The notes: generated from the letters alone by a model not told the origin. Positions 1 through 9,612 are shown, counted from the stretch's first letter. The stretch: 51,240 bases of DNA from Bacillus proteolyticus (GCF_001884065.1 NZ_MACH01000071.1:1-51240), one strand, 5' to 3'. Translations and numbers: made by a program.

Positions 1-972
1 TGGGAATACGATTCTAACTTTTGTTCCCTTACCTACTTCAGATTCTAGCTCAATCTTATGATTTAATTTTTCACATACTTCTTTAACAAGATATAATCCC
101 ATTCCCGTAGACTCTTTAAATTTCCTACCATTTTCTCCAGTATAAAATGGATTGAAAACACGCGGTAAATCAGCAGTAGGAATGCCCACTCCATAATCTC
201 TTACTTCCAAAATAATTGCTCGTCCTTTTGAATACGCCGATACTATTACTTTCTCTTTCTTACTTGATGAATATTTAATTGCATTTGACAGCACTTGATT
301 GAGTATAAATCGAAACCATTTCTTATCTGTTTCTACAATAAGACTCGGATCTACCTTTACCTCTGGATACACATAACTACGTATAAACAGACGTTTATTT
401 TCATGAATAACAGAATCAATCATTCCTAATATTCGCAATCTGTCTACATGAAAATCCTGTTCAAATGTTTCTAAACGAGCAACATATAAGACCGTTTCCA
501 ATCCTTTTTTGATTCTTTCCGTTTCTTCATTAATACTGTCAAATCGAGAGTCATCTGCATCTTGTGTAATTAACTCAATAACAGAAAGAGGTGTTTTCAT
601 TTGATGAACCCATTGATTCATAAAAGTCATTTGTTCTTGTTGTTTTCGTTCCCATTTTTTTAATTGGTTTTGATAATATTGATATTGAGTTTGTAGTAAT
701 TTATCTAAGGCCATTGATAATGGAGTCAAATCACTATCTTTTATTGACTCATTTAAAGTTTCCATTGGTGTTGATAGACGCTTGTAGAATGAACGATGAC
801 TATAATAACGATATATTAGATAACCTATTAATAAAAAAACACCCAAAAATACAGAATATAATGCTGTCAAAATATGTGGATAACCATCAAACCAATATAT
901 AAAAAGAATGATAAACAATTGGACAAATGTATAACAAATGAGTGGAATATGTTCTTCTAAAAATAATTTCAT
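1..972 (-). CDS. BceS-like sensor histidine kinase (3' end outside window)
   Basis: Read from the minus strand, the frame opens with an ATG at 972 that overlaps the stop of the upstream response regulator (TAATG), so the pair is translationally coupled. Two hydrophobic segments lie near residues 10-30 and 35-55 with almost no extracellular loop, as in intramembrane-sensing kinases. A dimerisation motif WVHQMKTPLSVIEL follows, with phospho-acceptor His near residue 123. N-box (NQVLSNAIKYS), G1 (DYGVGIP) and G2 (TGMGLYLV) ATPase motifs come next. HQMKTPLS is typical of BceS/YvcQ/YxdK kinases, which sense antimicrobial peptides through a BceAB-type ABC transporter. Any transporter would lie before base 1, so the ligand cannot be inferred. 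About 324 codons are visible, close to full length; the C-terminus is missing only because of the window edge. Confidence 0.9.
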   Translation of the reverse strand, partial: MKLFLEEHIPLICYTFVQLFIILFIYWFDGYPHILTALYSVFLGVFLLIGYLIYRYYSHRSFYKRLSTPMETLNESIKDSDLTPLSMALDKLLQTQYQYYQNQLKKWERKQQEQMTFMNQWVHQMKTPLSVIELITQDADDSRFDSINEETERIKKGLETVLYVARLETFEQDFHVDRLRILGMIDSVIHENKRLFIRSYVYPEVKVDPSLIVETDKKWFRFILNQVLSNAIKYSSSKKEKVIVSAYSKGRAIILEVRDYGVGIPTADLPRVFNPFYTGENGRKFKESTGMGLYLVKEVCEKLNHKIELESEVGKGTKVRIVFP

Positions 973-1676
973 TATTCCTTTCCTTCTTTCTCCCAAGTAG
1001 CATGCAAACGATATCCAGCACCACGAACTGTTTCCAGTGCGTTTTCAATACCTAAATCTTGCAACTTCCTTCTAATTCTCCCTATATTTACACTCAATGT
1101 ATTCTCGTCTATATATGAACTATCCCATAGTTGTTCTAAAATCACTTCACGTTTTACAAGGAGTGGAGACTTTGTTATCAATATTTCCAATAAAGATGTT
1201 TCTTTTCTAGTAAGTATAATTGTCTTATCTTCTAGTTGAAGTTCCATTCTTTCTGGGAACAGGAATAATCCTGATTGCTCAACTATTCGTTCTTTTACTT
1301 TAGGAGCATATTCACCGTATGCTCTTCTGAGTTGACTACGGATTTTAGACATTACAACTTCATAATAAAAAGGTTTCGTAATGTAGTCATCACCACCATT
1401 TTCTAAAGCCATAACTTGATCCATTTCTCCACTCCTTGCAGATAGAAATATAATTGGACAAGTAGAAATAGCTCGTATTTGGCGGCACCAATAATAGCCG
1501 TCAAAATTAGGCAGATTTACATCTAATAGCACTAAATCTGGTTTAATCTTTTGAAATGTAGCTAAGATATTTTCAAAATCCTCTATCATAACACTTTGAT
1601 ATCCGTATTTTTTAATATGAGTTCCCAGTAATTCAGCGATTTTTGTATCATCTTCTACAATCATGATTGTATTCAT
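972..1676 (-). CDS. OmpR-family response regulator, BceR-like
   Basis: This 234-residue protein is the partner of the downstream kinase. The receiver domain shows the acidic pair at residues 9-10, the phosphorylation Asp in VLLDVNLP (residue 52) and the conserved Lys in ITKPF near 101. A winged-helix DNA-binding domain follows (LTRKETSLLEIL, then NTLSVNIGRIRRKL and TVRGAGYRL). The receiver motifs and the kinase type place it with BceR/YvcP/YxdJ regulators. Regulator-first order and the stop/start overlap with the kinase indicate one operon transcribed leftwards. The family normally activates an adjacent ABC transporter; none is visible here. Length is normal and no lesion is seen. Confidence 0.93.
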   Translation of the reverse strand: MNTIMIVEDDTKIAELLGTHIKKYGYQSVMIEDFENILATFQKIKPDLVLLDVNLPNFDGYYWCRQIRAISTCPIIFLSARSGEMDQVMALENGGDDYITKPFYYEVVMSKIRSQLRRAYGEYAPKVKERIVEQSGLFLFPERMELQLEDKTIILTRKETSLLEILITKSPLLVKREVILEQLWDSSYIDENTLSVNIGRIRRKLQDLGIENALETVRGAGYRLHATWEKEGKE

Positions 1677-1985
1677 ATTGTACTCTCCTCTAATTTAAGT
1701 GTGATTTTTAAAGTTTGTTTGGCTTTTTATATTTAATTTTTAAGTTAATTTATTTAAAAGAAATAATATCTTACATACGCCCTAAAATGCAATTAATATC
1801 AAATAAAGCTTACATCTGTTGTTTTTTAATAATAAAAATTTTAAGAGTAAATGGGTTGGGCTTTTTCAAAATATAGATAAGTTTTATTAATAAAATGAAT
1901 TGATATTAGTAAGGGTATTTGAATAGGTAATAACTCAATATATCCATTAATATTTTTTATTATAATGTCACACATTTTATAAGGT
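1677..1985. other. Intergenic, AT-rich
   Basis: Upstream region of the leftward response-regulator gene, very AT-rich. I see no credible gene. The promoter of the two-component operon should lie here, but I could not single out convincing -35/-10 boxes. Confidence 0.4.
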
Positions 1986-2100
1986 AAAAAGGAAAGGATA
2001 GATGAACAGGAGAGTATACCTGTTTACATCTATCCTTTTTTACAACAATATGACCACATTTACTACTACAACAAGGATTTTTACCACAACAAATTTTCAT
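1960..2100 (-). CDS. Possible small Cys-rich ORF (weak)
   Basis: A 46-codon minus-strand frame opens with MKICCGKNPCCSSKCGH, six Cys in the first 15 residues. There is no clear ribosome binding site and its second half runs through the strong hairpin at 1986-2040, which argues against a translated full-length product. It could be the last part of the decayed gene immediately upstream rather than an independent gene. I list it because the clustered CC/C pattern is unusual for random AT-rich DNA. Confidence 0.2.
   Translation of the reverse strand: MKICCGKNPCCSSKCGHIVVKKDRCKQVYSPVHLSFPFYLIKCVTL
1986..2040. terminator. Strong inverted repeat, probable bidirectional terminator
   Basis: The left arm (about 1989-2010) reads AAAGGATAGATG then AACAGG. 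The right arm (2019-2040) is its reverse complement with a two-base bulge, and it is flanked by A-runs on the left and T-runs on the right. About 18 pairs around an 8-base loop make a stable rho-independent terminator usable from either side. It would stop leftward transcription from the mmuM side before it enters the two-component operon. Confidence 0.75.
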
Positions 2101-2104
2101 ATAG

Positions 2105-2378
2105 TTATTGAACTATTTTTTGAATAACTAAATTAACCTCTTCGTTAACTTTAATTACGAATAAATGGTCCCCTTCACCTTCAATTGGATCAACTACATC
2201 TTCATTAAAAGATTCAGCATGTTGTCTACCATATCTATTAAACTAGCGGTTTTTATTTTCCCTGATTCCTTTCCATACCTAAGGTACCCAAAAGTCCACT
2301 GGATTCCCGAGGCTACCATCTACATTTGTGTCTCTGAAAAGACATTTTGTGCCAATAGACGTAACTGTAGATTCCTGA
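2105..2378 (-). pseudogene. Decayed coding region, unknown family
   Basis: Protein-like sequence continues across two minus-strand frames. One frame gives TVTSIGTKCLFRDTNVDG ... GNPVDFWVP then a stop. A second gives KIKTASLIDMVDNMLN. The sequence then shifts to another frame reading HAESFNEDVVDPIEGEG, DHLFVIKVNEEVN and stops at 2105. Composition is ordinary and charged, unlike noise, but at least one stop and one frameshift break it and no start is visible. I do not recognise the family. The forward ORF across the same bases looks like a shadow. Confidence 0.35.
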
Positions 2379-2428
2379 ACAAGCAAAATCATGAAAATAC
2401 ACACAAAGATAGATTATCATCCATTACA

Positions 2429-3406
2429 TTACTGTTTTGCTTCGTTCGAATAGAAAAACTCGGAAGAACGCCACTTGTTCGATATCTCCTCAATGTGATA
2501 AGGTGTCGTTCTGCAGCATCCACCTATTAAACGTGCACCTGCTTGGTACCATTCTTCGGATTGAATATCCAACCCGTTACATTGTTCATGACCATGCCAT
2601 GTTTTTGATTCTGGATTATAAGTTTCACCCGAGTTCGGATAAACAATAATCGGTTTTTCGGTGTTTGCCTTCAACTCTTGGATTGCACCAGTCACAACGG
2701 TTACTGGCGCACAATTGATGCCTATCGCTACAATTTGTTCACTTTTCTCAAAAACTCGTGCACACTCCACGAGTTTCATACCTTCACTAATCTCTTTCTC
2801 ATTTTTTAGCGAAAAGGAAAGCCAAGCATATGTTTCTGGAAACTCACGCAATAATGTATCTAATACTCTTGCTTCTTGCAGGGAAGGGATCGTTTCAAAT
2901 GCCAATAGATCTGCACCTGCTTCGATTAACGCTGACATTCTCGAACGGTGAAAGTCTGCTAATGTTTTATCTGTCACACCATAGTTGCCTACATACTCTG
3001 AGCCATCTGCAAGGTAAGCCCCGTACGGACCAACTGATGCAACAACCAATGGTTTAGGCCTATTCGTTTGCGTATTTTCCTTCCAAAAATCATCTCTTGC
3101 CCTTCTTGCAAGTAACACCGTTTTCTTAATTAATTCCAAAGCTTCCTGTTCTAGTATTCCATACGCGGAAAAACCACTAATAGTAGCTTGATAGCTTGCT
3201 GTTATGGCACAGTCCGCTCCAGCACGAAAATAGTCCGAATGAACCTGATAAATTAGTTCCGGATTTTCTAGTAACACACGTGCCGACCAAAGGGGATCGT
3301 CCAAATTACATCCATGCGCCTCCAATTCTGTAGCTAATGCTCCGTCAAGAAGCATAATGGAATGTTGGGATAAAATAGCATCAATTGGGTTGATTTTGTT
3401 CGACAT
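2429..3406 (-). CDS. mmuM: Homocysteine S-methyltransferase
   Basis: This 325-residue cytosolic enzyme transfers a methyl group from S-methylmethionine (or SAM) to homocysteine, giving methionine. The N-terminal [14 protein letters not shown] motif is characteristic of the MmuM/YbgG family. The three zinc-binding Cys are present: GINC near residue 230 and GGCC near 295. ETIP and [11 protein letters not shown] are also family-like. Its ATG lies 26 bases inside the 3' end of the upstream permease gene and is preceded by a GAGGGG ribosome binding site, so the two are coupled. Together with that permease and the SAM riboswitch upstream it forms a methionine salvage operon. The frame is intact and of normal length. 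Confidence 0.93.
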   Translation of the reverse strand: MSNKINPIDAILSQHSIMLLDGALATELEAHGCNLDDPLWSARVLLENPELIYQVHSDYFRAGADCAITASYQATISGFSAYGILEQEALELIKKTVLLARRARDDFWKENTQTNRPKPLVVASVGPYGAYLADGSEYVGNYGVTDKTLADFHRSRMSALIEAGADLLAFETIPSLQEARVLDTLLREFPETYAWLSFSLKNEKEISEGMKLVECARVFEKSEQIVAIGINCAPVTVVTGAIQELKANTEKPIIVYPNSGETYNPESKTWHGHEQCNGLDIQSEEWYQAGARLIGGCCRTTPYHIEEISNKWRSSEFFYSNEAKQ

Positions 3407-4790
3407 AATCTACGCCCCTCTTTTTTAGATTTTTTGTTAGATAATAACTTCCATAGCAAAACAAAATAAACGGTATGCCGCAATATAAGGCAATTCTCTG
3501 TGTTGGATCGAATGCAATTCCAATACACGATGCTAGACAAAGGATAAAAGAAGCAATTGGTACTAATGGATATAGTGGTGTGCGATAAATCAAGTCCTTT
3601 TCAGAATTTCCTTCTTTCAAAAATTGTCTGCGAAATAGGAACTGGGAAGCACTAATACTCATCCAAACTACAACTACTGCTAGACCGGAAATGGAAACAA
3701 GTACGATATAGATAGTATCTGGTGCCACAATACTTGAGAGCAATGCCAAAGCTCCACCCACCATGCTGAAAATGACGGCGTTGATTGGAACACCTTGCTT
3801 CGTCATTTTTCCAAAAATCGGGGATATCGTATTCTTATTAGCAAGCGACCAAAGCATTCTAGAAGAGGCATAAAGGCCTGAGTTTGCCGCAGATAAAATG
3901 GCTGTTAAGATAACGAAATTCATTATGTCAGCTGAATATGGCACCCCAATTCGTTCTAGAACTGCAACAAAAGGGCTCTCTAATACCCCTGCATCGGAAA
4001 TAGGCAATAACGCAGATAAAACAACAATCGTTCCTACAAAAAAGATGATCAATCTCCACAGAGTAGTTCGAATGGCCTTCGGTATCATTTTTTCCGGGTT
4101 CGCTGTTTCTCCAGCTGCAATGCCTATTAATTCTGTTCCCGAAAAAGCAAAATTAACCGCAAGCATGGTCATTATAATGGCCGTAGCACCATGAGGAAAT
4201 AAACCTCCACTTGTAAAATTAGAAAAGAATGGTGCTGCTTTTGAATGAGTCATCGGAAGAAACCCTAGCATTGCCGCTACTCCTAAAACAATAAAGATCA
4301 CAATAGCTATAACCTTTATCGATGAAAACCAAAATTCGGATTCGGCGAAAAATTTAACAGTCAGGACATTTAATACAAAGATCAAAATGGCAAAAAGAGC
4401 ACTCCATACCCAAACATCAATCGATGGAAACCATCGCTTCATAAGTAATCCTGCGGCTGTAAATTCAGAACCTAAAGCAACAGTCCAAGTTAACCAATAC
4501 AACCAGGCTACTGTATACCCTGTACCCGGTCCAATGTATTTAACTGCATAACTATGAAATGCGCCCGTTTCAGGCATATGTACAGAAAGCTCTCCTAAAC
4601 ATAGCATAACTAAATAAACCACTAGCGCACCAATCAGATAGGATAGAATTGTTCCAAACGGGCCAGCTTGTTGAATAGTGTAACCCGGGCTTAAGAATAA
4701 GCCAGTTCCAATCACCCCACCAAGTGATAGCATGACTATATGACGTGCTTGCATTTTCCTTTGAAATTCTTGCCCATTTTTGTTCTCCAT
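3381..4790 (-). CDS. mmuP: S-methylmethionine / amino-acid permease (APC family)
   Basis: A 469-residue, twelve-helix APC-superfamily transporter. [18 protein letters not shown] near residue 20 is the family's first-helix substrate signature; the family ELIGIAAGE motif is also present. Most close relatives are generic amino-acid permeases, but its overlap with mmuM and the S-box leader point to S-methylmethionine as substrate (MmuP/YbgF). The start ATG follows a GGAG-containing site about 10 bases upstream. Expression should rise when SAM is scarce, through the riboswitch at 4812-4983. Substrate is inferred from context. Confidence 0.88.
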   Translation of the reverse strand: MENKNGQEFQRKMQARHIVMLSLGGVIGTGLFLSPGYTIQQAGPFGTILSYLIGALVVYLVMLCLGELSVHMPETGAFHSYAVKYIGPGTGYTVAWLYWLTWTVALGSEFTAAGLLMKRWFPSIDVWVWSALFAILIFVLNVLTVKFFAESEFWFSSIKVIAIVIFIVLGVAAMLGFLPMTHSKAAPFFSNFTSGGLFPHGATAIIMTMLAVNFAFSGTELIGIAAGETANPEKMIPKAIRTTLWRLIIFFVGTIVVLSALLPISDAGVLESPFVAVLERIGVPYSADIMNFVILTAILSAANSGLYASSRMLWSLANKNTISPIFGKMTKQGVPINAVIFSMVGGALALLSSIVAPDTIYIVLVSISGLAVVVVWMSISASQFLFRRQFLKEGNSEKDLIYRTPLYPLVPIASFILCLASCIGIAFDPTQRIALYCGIPFILFCYGSYYLTKNLKKRGVDYVEQNQPN

Positions 4791-4811
4791 TTCTACTCTC
4801 CTTTAGTTACT

Positions 4812-4983
4812 ATCCAGAAAAAACAAAAACGCACTCTAAAAAAGAGGGCGCTACTGACAAATAAAAACGGAAGCTCTCATCTATCAGGATTATCACCCGC
4901 TGGAATTAGCACAGTGTCTACTTAAGCAGACCTGTTGCTGAGGTTTCATAAGGCCAGTCCCTCCACCTCTCTGGATAAGAAAT
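4812..4983 (-). promoter_or_regulatory. SAM-I (S-box) riboswitch with terminator
   Basis: On the minus strand the leader contains the S-box hallmark blocks in order: CTTATCCAGAGAGGTGGAGG, GACTGGCC, TATGAAACCTCAGCAAC, a variable P3/P4 region, GGTGATAATCCTGA and GATGAGAG. A GC-rich stem (4830-4852, CGCACTCT/AGAGGGCG) with a following U-run (about 4816-4829) is the intrinsic terminator. In the known family, SAM binding stabilises the aptamer and lets the terminator form; at low SAM an antiterminator forms. It lies directly ahead of mmuP-mmuM, matching the methionine theme. Confidence 0.95.
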
Positions 4984-5217
4984 ATTTTTTTATAACCTTA
5001 TCAATCCATTCAATAACTGTCAAGATAATTCTGTTTTTTTGAAATTTTATCTATTATAGAAATACAAAAAATAGAGTATTTCTATAACTGCAACCCACTC
5101 CTTCTTGGGTATTATTTAAAAATCGAACATACAAAACAGGAGAGATTAGAGTGCCAGCTATATGGAAAGCTAATCGCTATTTTCCTGTGCTCCTCTACGA
5201 TGTTTAAAATGCGCTAA
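4984..5217. other. Intergenic; promoter side of the mmuPM operon
   Basis: Non-coding AT-rich DNA between the riboswitch and the IS231 remnant. The leftward promoter of mmuP-mmuM must lie in about 4985-5060. A very short ORF (GTG at 5150, 18 codons, after GGAGAG) is present but I do not recognise it. Confidence 0.35.
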
Positions 5218-5598
5218 CTTCTTTTACAAAAAAAGAAACAAGAATTAAGTGAATATAAAGCAATTGGAATGATTAAAGATCATTTACACATTTTATATCG
5301 AACCATACAGCAAAACACCCAAGAAATAACAAAGATTCTAATCCGCCTGTTCCACTTACTCCAGAAGAATGGCCGGAAATCTCATCGATACGAGAAGAAA
5401 ACAGTCTTTGATATTTTAGGTGTTGTCTATGAGCATAATGGTTTGAGAAAACAAAAGAAAGCTGCATAATTTTTAAAAACGATACCTATCTAGATTTATT
5501 TGGTATGCTCATTTTTAAGGACACAAAATATTTTAAGAGTTTTTTCGTTTATACGAACGAAAGTTCATTGTGTTTCCACTCTTAAGTTGATGGGCATG
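5218..5598 (+). mobile_element. IS231-type remnant: transposase C-terminus plus terminal repeat
   Basis: From 5218 an open frame (stop at 5469) reads [20 protein letters not shown] and ends [22 protein letters not shown] recognise this as the C-terminal end of an IS4-family IS231 transposase. About 110 bases later, 5580-5598 reads TCTTAAGTTGATGGGCATG, the reverse complement of the known IS231 terminal repeat CATGCCCATCAACTTAAG. The order (C-terminus, then right repeat) is what a right-hand IS231 end should show. The 5' three quarters of the element, including the catalytic core and left repeat, are absent. Confidence 0.72.
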
Positions 5599-5643
5599 TA
5601 TGGTGACCCCTATTAAGAAAAAAATGCAATTATTTTTCTTTCT

Positions 5644-6294
5644 TTAATCGCATTCTTCTATTTGATCGCCTTCTTCACCTGTGTTTACTGCCGAACTATC
5701 CGTTCCGCCTCCCACTGCATGTTGCTGTTTGGTGTTAGAACTTTCGATGGCAGCGTTTGTTCCCGCTGCACTGTCATCTCCACCACCACTTGCCACTTGA
5801 GTAGCACTAGCCTGTTTCTCACGGGTTCTATTAATTTGATTATTGATGATGAGTACAACTTCTGCTTCTTCATCCGAAGTTTCTTTTTTCATTTTTTGTG
5901 GCTCAATCTGATCCCCACTAATTCCTTTATTTATCGCTTCGCCTCCAGCGCCCACCGTTTCTTGCTGTCGGGTATTCGATGAATCGATTGCTGCATTACT
6001 TCCTGCTACACTATTTTGTCCGGCTCCACTGGAAATTTGTGTTGTATTCGGTGCAAATGTAATCTGATTATTAATGACAATGACAATTTTTCGTCTATCA
6101 TCAAGATTTCCCAAATTAATTTCTTGCCCATCTTTTTTTACAAATCGAAACGTGATTTTTCCATTGTTTCCAATTTCCTCCCCCCTTTGTAATATTAAAT
6201 GACAAAAGAATGATAATGGATTGGACAAGGCTATTTTTTTAACTATGTGCACCCCTCCCACAATGAAGGATGTATTCCTATGACTACTTTCCAT
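5644..6294 (-). CDS. Protein with internal tandem duplication, unknown function
   Basis: Unrecognised. After a short basic stretch (KITFRFVKKDGQEINLGN) two homologous blocks follow. Each begins with a hydrophobic strand ending INNQI (KIVIVINNQI near residue 73, EVVLIINNQI near 146). Each continues with a Gly/Ser/Ala/Asn run containing SNAAIDSSNTRQQ or TNAAIESSNTKQQ, and closes with GDQIE. The protein ends EECD. The frame allows ATG at 6294, but the only strong ribosome binding site (AAAGGGGGGAGG, about 6177-6188) lies inside it, so translation may start near residue 41, where only an ATT codon is in frame. Low complexity and paired repeats suggest a surface or spore-associated structural protein; that is a guess. 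Confidence 0.6.
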   Translation of the reverse strand: MESSHRNTSFIVGGVHIVKKIALSNPLSFFCHLILQRGEEIGNNGKITFRFVKKDGQEINLGNLDDRRKIVIVINNQITFAPNTTQISSGAGQNSVAGSNAAIDSSNTRQQETVGAGGEAINKGISGDQIEPQKMKKETSDEEAEVVLIINNQINRTREKQASATQVASGGGDDSAAGTNAAIESSNTKQQHAVGGGTDSSAVNTGEEGDQIEECD

Positions 6295-6433
6295 ATAGAA
6301 GTGAATGTTATTTTTCTAAAGCCATTCCAAAGTAAACTTTTAAATAATAGTTTACTTTCAGTTTCTATAATACAACCCAATAAATGTTAATATATATAAT
6401 AGATAATCACTTTATAAAACAAGGGGGAATATT

Positions 6434-7195
6434 ATGACTGAAACAAACGAATCTTCAGGAGCCAATTTTAAAAAAGATGTAAAGTTTTCTATTATAATCC
6501 CTGCACACAATGAAGAAAAGTACATTAGAAAATGTTTGGATTCAATTGCAAAGGCATCAGAGGCATATAAAGATCAAACTGAAGTCATAGTTGTTTTAAA
6601 TCGTTGTACAGATAAAACAGAGGAAATAGCAAAGTCTTATAACTGTATTACATTAAAAAATAACGATAAAAACTTATCCAAAATCCGGAATGCCGGGGCC
6701 CAAATAGCTAGTGGAGAAATAATCATTACTATAGACGCTGATACCCAAATGACAGAGTCTATGTTGTCTAATGTAGATAAATATTTAGCTTCAGATAAAT
6801 ACATTGGCGGTGGGGTAACTGGGAAGTTTGAAAGAATATCTTTAGGAATATTCGTTTCCGCAATGTTAATAATAATCCCCTTACTTTTTAAATATGGAGC
6901 TATATCTGTAGGGATTTTTTGGTGCTATAGAAAAGACTTTATGGCAATCAACGGATTTAATGAAAACATGCTTATGGCAGAAGATGCAGATTTCGCTAAA
7001 CGGTTAAAAAAATGGGGAAAGCAAAATAATAAGAAATTCGGTACCATTAAAAACGGAATGATAACTTCATGCAGAAGATTTGATAAATATGGAGACTGGG
7101 CTTTACTTAAAAATCCAAAAGTAATCTTAGCCTACCTAAAAGGAAAAGATAAAAAATATGCAGATAAAACATATTATGATAACCAGGAAAGATAA
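6434..7195 (+). CDS. Family 2 glycosyltransferase
   Basis: A 253-residue GT-A fold enzyme that transfers a sugar from a nucleotide donor to an unknown acceptor. KFSIIIPAHNEEKYI near residue 20 is the nucleotide-binding start of GT2 proteins, ITIDADTQ near 105 contains the metal-binding DxD, and MAEDADFAKRLKKWG near 190 is the ED acceptor region. One hydrophobic stretch near 145-165 (FVSAMLIIIPLLF) may associate with the membrane. An AAGGGGG ribosome binding site precedes the ATG. It stands alone, with no polysaccharide cluster around it, so acceptor and pathway are unknown. Confidence 0.85.
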   Translation: MTETNESSGANFKKDVKFSIIIPAHNEEKYIRKCLDSIAKASEAYKDQTEVIVVLNRCTDKTEEIAKSYNCITLKNNDKNLSKIRNAGAQIASGEIIITIDADTQMTESMLSNVDKYLASDKYIGGGVTGKFERISLGIFVSAMLIIIPLLFKYGAISVGIFWCYRKDFMAINGFNENMLMAEDADFAKRLKKWGKQNNKKFGTIKNGMITSCRRFDKYGDWALLKNPKVILAYLKGKDKKYADKTYYDNQER

Positions 7196-7236
7196 CTGTG
7201 AAAATCCCTAAACAAATCATCATCAAAAGTATACAT

Positions 7237-7490
7237 TCAGGATGCTGATTTATCTCTTTTCTTTAAAGACGATAATACAAAGAAATATAAAACAGCTAGT
7301 ATTATTCCAAAAAGAGCATTCCATACTAAGTCAAGTACCATAAAAACAAATGAAAACAATATACCTAATGAAATTACGCCAAATATCGCATAAATAAATA
7401 GTTGAACTAAATGAAATTTTTTTAGGAGAATTCAGTTTACTTAAGACCTTTTTTGTAAACCAATCAATAATGAAACTGGTGTGAAAAGAA
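7237..7490 (-). pseudogene. Frameshifted remnant of a small membrane protein
   Basis: Minus-strand sequence reads in one frame SFIIDWFTKKVLSKLNSPKK and then, shifted by one base near 7420, in a second frame through HLVQLFIYAIFGVISLGI and two hydrophobic segments to LSSLKKRDKSAS and a stop at 7237. The two parts join naturally. No start codon is found upstream (the first frame hits TAA), so both the N-terminus and the frame are lost. The family is not recognised. Confidence 0.45.
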
Positions 7491-7527
7491 AATAAAGTTA
7501 TTTAATTTTTAAACCCAAAACAAGCAT

Positions 7528-7556
7528 AACCCCGTTCTAAATTTAGGACGGGGTTA
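7528..7556. terminator. Rho-independent terminator hairpin
   Basis: AACCCCGT (about 7529-7536) pairs with ACGGGGTT (about 7548-7555) around an AT-rich loop; A/T tracts flank both sides. It sits between the remnant membrane gene and the hydrolase gene and could serve leftward transcription of the latter. Confidence 0.6.
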
Positions 7557-7690
7557 AAATTTAGTTGTTTAATTTTCGATATAAGATACTTCACTGTACT
7601 CAAAATATAACAATAAAATCGTTTAAAAATCTATGGCTCATTCAACAATAGCACCCTTTATTGGAATAAAATCAATCACGATTTTTCAGC

Positions 7691-9244
7691 TTATGCATCG
7701 AAAGTATTTTTCTTTAATGTTAGTGTTACTTTACCTAATTTAACGACTCCCACAATTATAAAAAGCAAAGGTATTAAAAATAAGAGATGCCCTATTCCTG
7801 GAGCAAATAATGTTACCGTAGACAAAGGACCAAATAATTTAGGAAATCCAATTAAAATAATCAATGGCAGCAGCCAGTTAAATATTAATATAGACAACCC
7901 ATTTAGAATCCTACGGAATGTTGTTACTTTACGATTTTTAGGTTTGAAAATTCTGTAAGCTGAACAAACAATTAAAGCAACTATTGCCAGTAAAATCAAA
8001 TCAATAATTACATATTTCATAAATGGATTGCTATCAGATATAGAAGGTTCTTCATTATGTACCAGCTTGTTTATCCCGCTTATGATGGCATCATATTCAT
8101 TAAGATTAAGATAATCCATTGAATTGATCTGCAAGCTGATGCCATACTCCCCATCTAACACAACTTTTGAGTATGTATTTTCTGTCCATCCATTATGGGA
8201 GATTCCTTCATTATTCACTTCCCATCCCATTGCATAGTAGGTATCATTCCCCATGAGTGCTGATGGATGATGCATTGTGGTCATTGCACTCGCTGATAAA
8301 ATACTTCTTCCTTTGAATTCTCCCTGATTCAATTGTACGATCATGTAATTTGCCATATCTTCCGCACTGGAAATAAGGTAACCTGAAGAAACAGTTCCTT
8401 CATGGATTAATTGCTTTGTCGGCACCTTTAATCCAAATACAGTTTGGTATCCAGTCGCAATTGCATTGTTTGTATCATCTTTTGGGTTAACATAACTATT
8501 GTTCATTTCAAGCGGCTTGAATATGAATTCATTGATATACTCTTTATACGATTTATTCGTAACCTCCTCGATGACTAAACCTAAAATGTTATAATTTAAA
8601 TTCGAGTATTGGTATTGTTCGCCCACAGAATATGTCAATTCTGTATTTGCCAAGCTTTTAATATGTTCTTTTAATGTTTTATCCCCTTGTGATATAGATA
8701 CTTGACCATCATTTGTAGAAAGACCGCTTGTATGATTCAGTAAATGTTGAATAGTGATTTTTTCAGATGCTTCTTCATCTGAAATTTGAAACCAAGGTAT
8801 GTAGGATTGCACCGGTTCTTCTAGGGAGATTTTCCCTTGTTCCACTAACTGCATAATGGCAAGGGCCGTGAACGATTTAGTAGTCGAACCAAGAACGATC
8901 GGCGTTTGCGATGTCATTTTTGTCCCATCTGGATTTGAAACACCATATCCTTGTATATATTCCGCTTGATCTCCCTTTACGATAGCCAATGATGCACCAG
9001 GAATGTTCAGTCTCTCTATCTCATTTGTCATAAACTGATCAATCTTAGAAATATCAAAACTACCATTTGTAGATTCGTTATCGTTTGCAAATACAACTCC
9101 GTTAACACTTATCATTAGCATTAGTATGGCGATTACGAACATTTTGCCTATTGCAAATTGACTTTTCCTCATAACCTGTTTTTCTCTGATTTTATTCCCG
9201 CATGTAGAACATTTAACTTTTTCTTGCTTAACAAAGTTTATCAT
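7691..9244 (-). CDS. Serine hydrolase, class C beta-lactamase / PBP fold, membrane anchored
   Basis: The start is placed at ATG 9244 because AAGGAG lies just upstream; longer readings to 9385 lack a site. The 517-residue protein begins with a short Cys pair (KCSTCGNK), then a hydrophobic export segment ending VVFA. The hydrolase domain shows the nucleophile motif STTK (GSTTKSFTALA), the YxN motif (YSNLNYNI) and an HNG triad replacing the usual KTG. Three transmembrane helices follow at the C-terminus. This layout is shared by Bacillus PbpX/Pbp4*-like proteins acting on D-amino acid peptides outside the membrane. Substrate is unknown; true beta-lactamase activity is unlikely. Confidence 0.85.
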   Translation of the reverse strand: MINFVKQEKVKCSTCGNKIREKQVMRKSQFAIGKMFVIAILMLMISVNGVVFANDNESTNGSFDISKIDQFMTNEIERLNIPGASLAIVKGDQAEYIQGYGVSNPDGTKMTSQTPIVLGSTTKSFTALAIMQLVEQGKISLEEPVQSYIPWFQISDEEASEKITIQHLLNHTSGLSTNDGQVSISQGDKTLKEHIKSLANTELTYSVGEQYQYSNLNYNILGLVIEEVTNKSYKEYINEFIFKPLEMNNSYVNPKDDTNNAIATGYQTVFGLKVPTKQLIHEGTVSSGYLISSAEDMANYMIVQLNQGEFKGRSILSASAMTTMHHPSALMGNDTYYAMGWEVNNEGISHNGWTENTYSKVVLDGEYGISLQINSMDYLNLNEYDAIISGINKLVHNEEPSISDSNPFMKYVIIDLILLAIVALIVCSAYRIFKPKNRKVTTFRRILNGLSILIFNWLLPLIILIGFPKLFGPLSTVTLFAPGIGHLLFLIPLLFIIVGVVKLGKVTLTLKKNTFDA

Positions 9245-9611
9245 TTCAGTCTCCTTGTCTACCTTGTTATCTGAATACCTACAGCGATACAAACTACTTA
9301 TATTTTCAACCAAAAAAATTAATTGCAATTTTAGATTAAGACAATCCTTCACAAATTCTACACTAATATTAACATAAATATCCAATTAGATTCGCGATTT
9401 TTATTCCATTAAATGGCCGGATTGTTGAATAACATGACTTGCGTTTTTTAAACGACTTTATTGTAAATTAAACAACTTTATTATCTCTGTACAGCAGCCT
9501 GGATGTTAATAGGACTTCTCATGTAACTACATAATTAGTAACCCCCCGAATAAAACTCAATATTCTGTCAATAATGTATACAACCCATTTCTTAACCATA
9601 TTCCATGATTG
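9245..9611. other. Intergenic
   Basis: AT-rich upstream region of the leftward hydrolase gene. No coding sequence or repeat stands out until the hairpin at 9613. Confidence 0.35.
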
Positions 9612-9612
9612 G

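Noticed and set aside
2165-2530. 121-codon forward ORF
   Set aside because: Overlaps mmuM's 3' end and the minus-strand decayed region; no ribosome binding site and implausible composition.
5300-5407. Frame reading [20 protein letters not shown]
   Set aside because: Looked protein-like, but it is an alternative frame of the IS231 fragment and has no start codon.
5273-5467. 64-codon minus ORF
   Set aside because: Lies opposite the IS231 transposase C-terminal frame, which matches a known protein; shadow.
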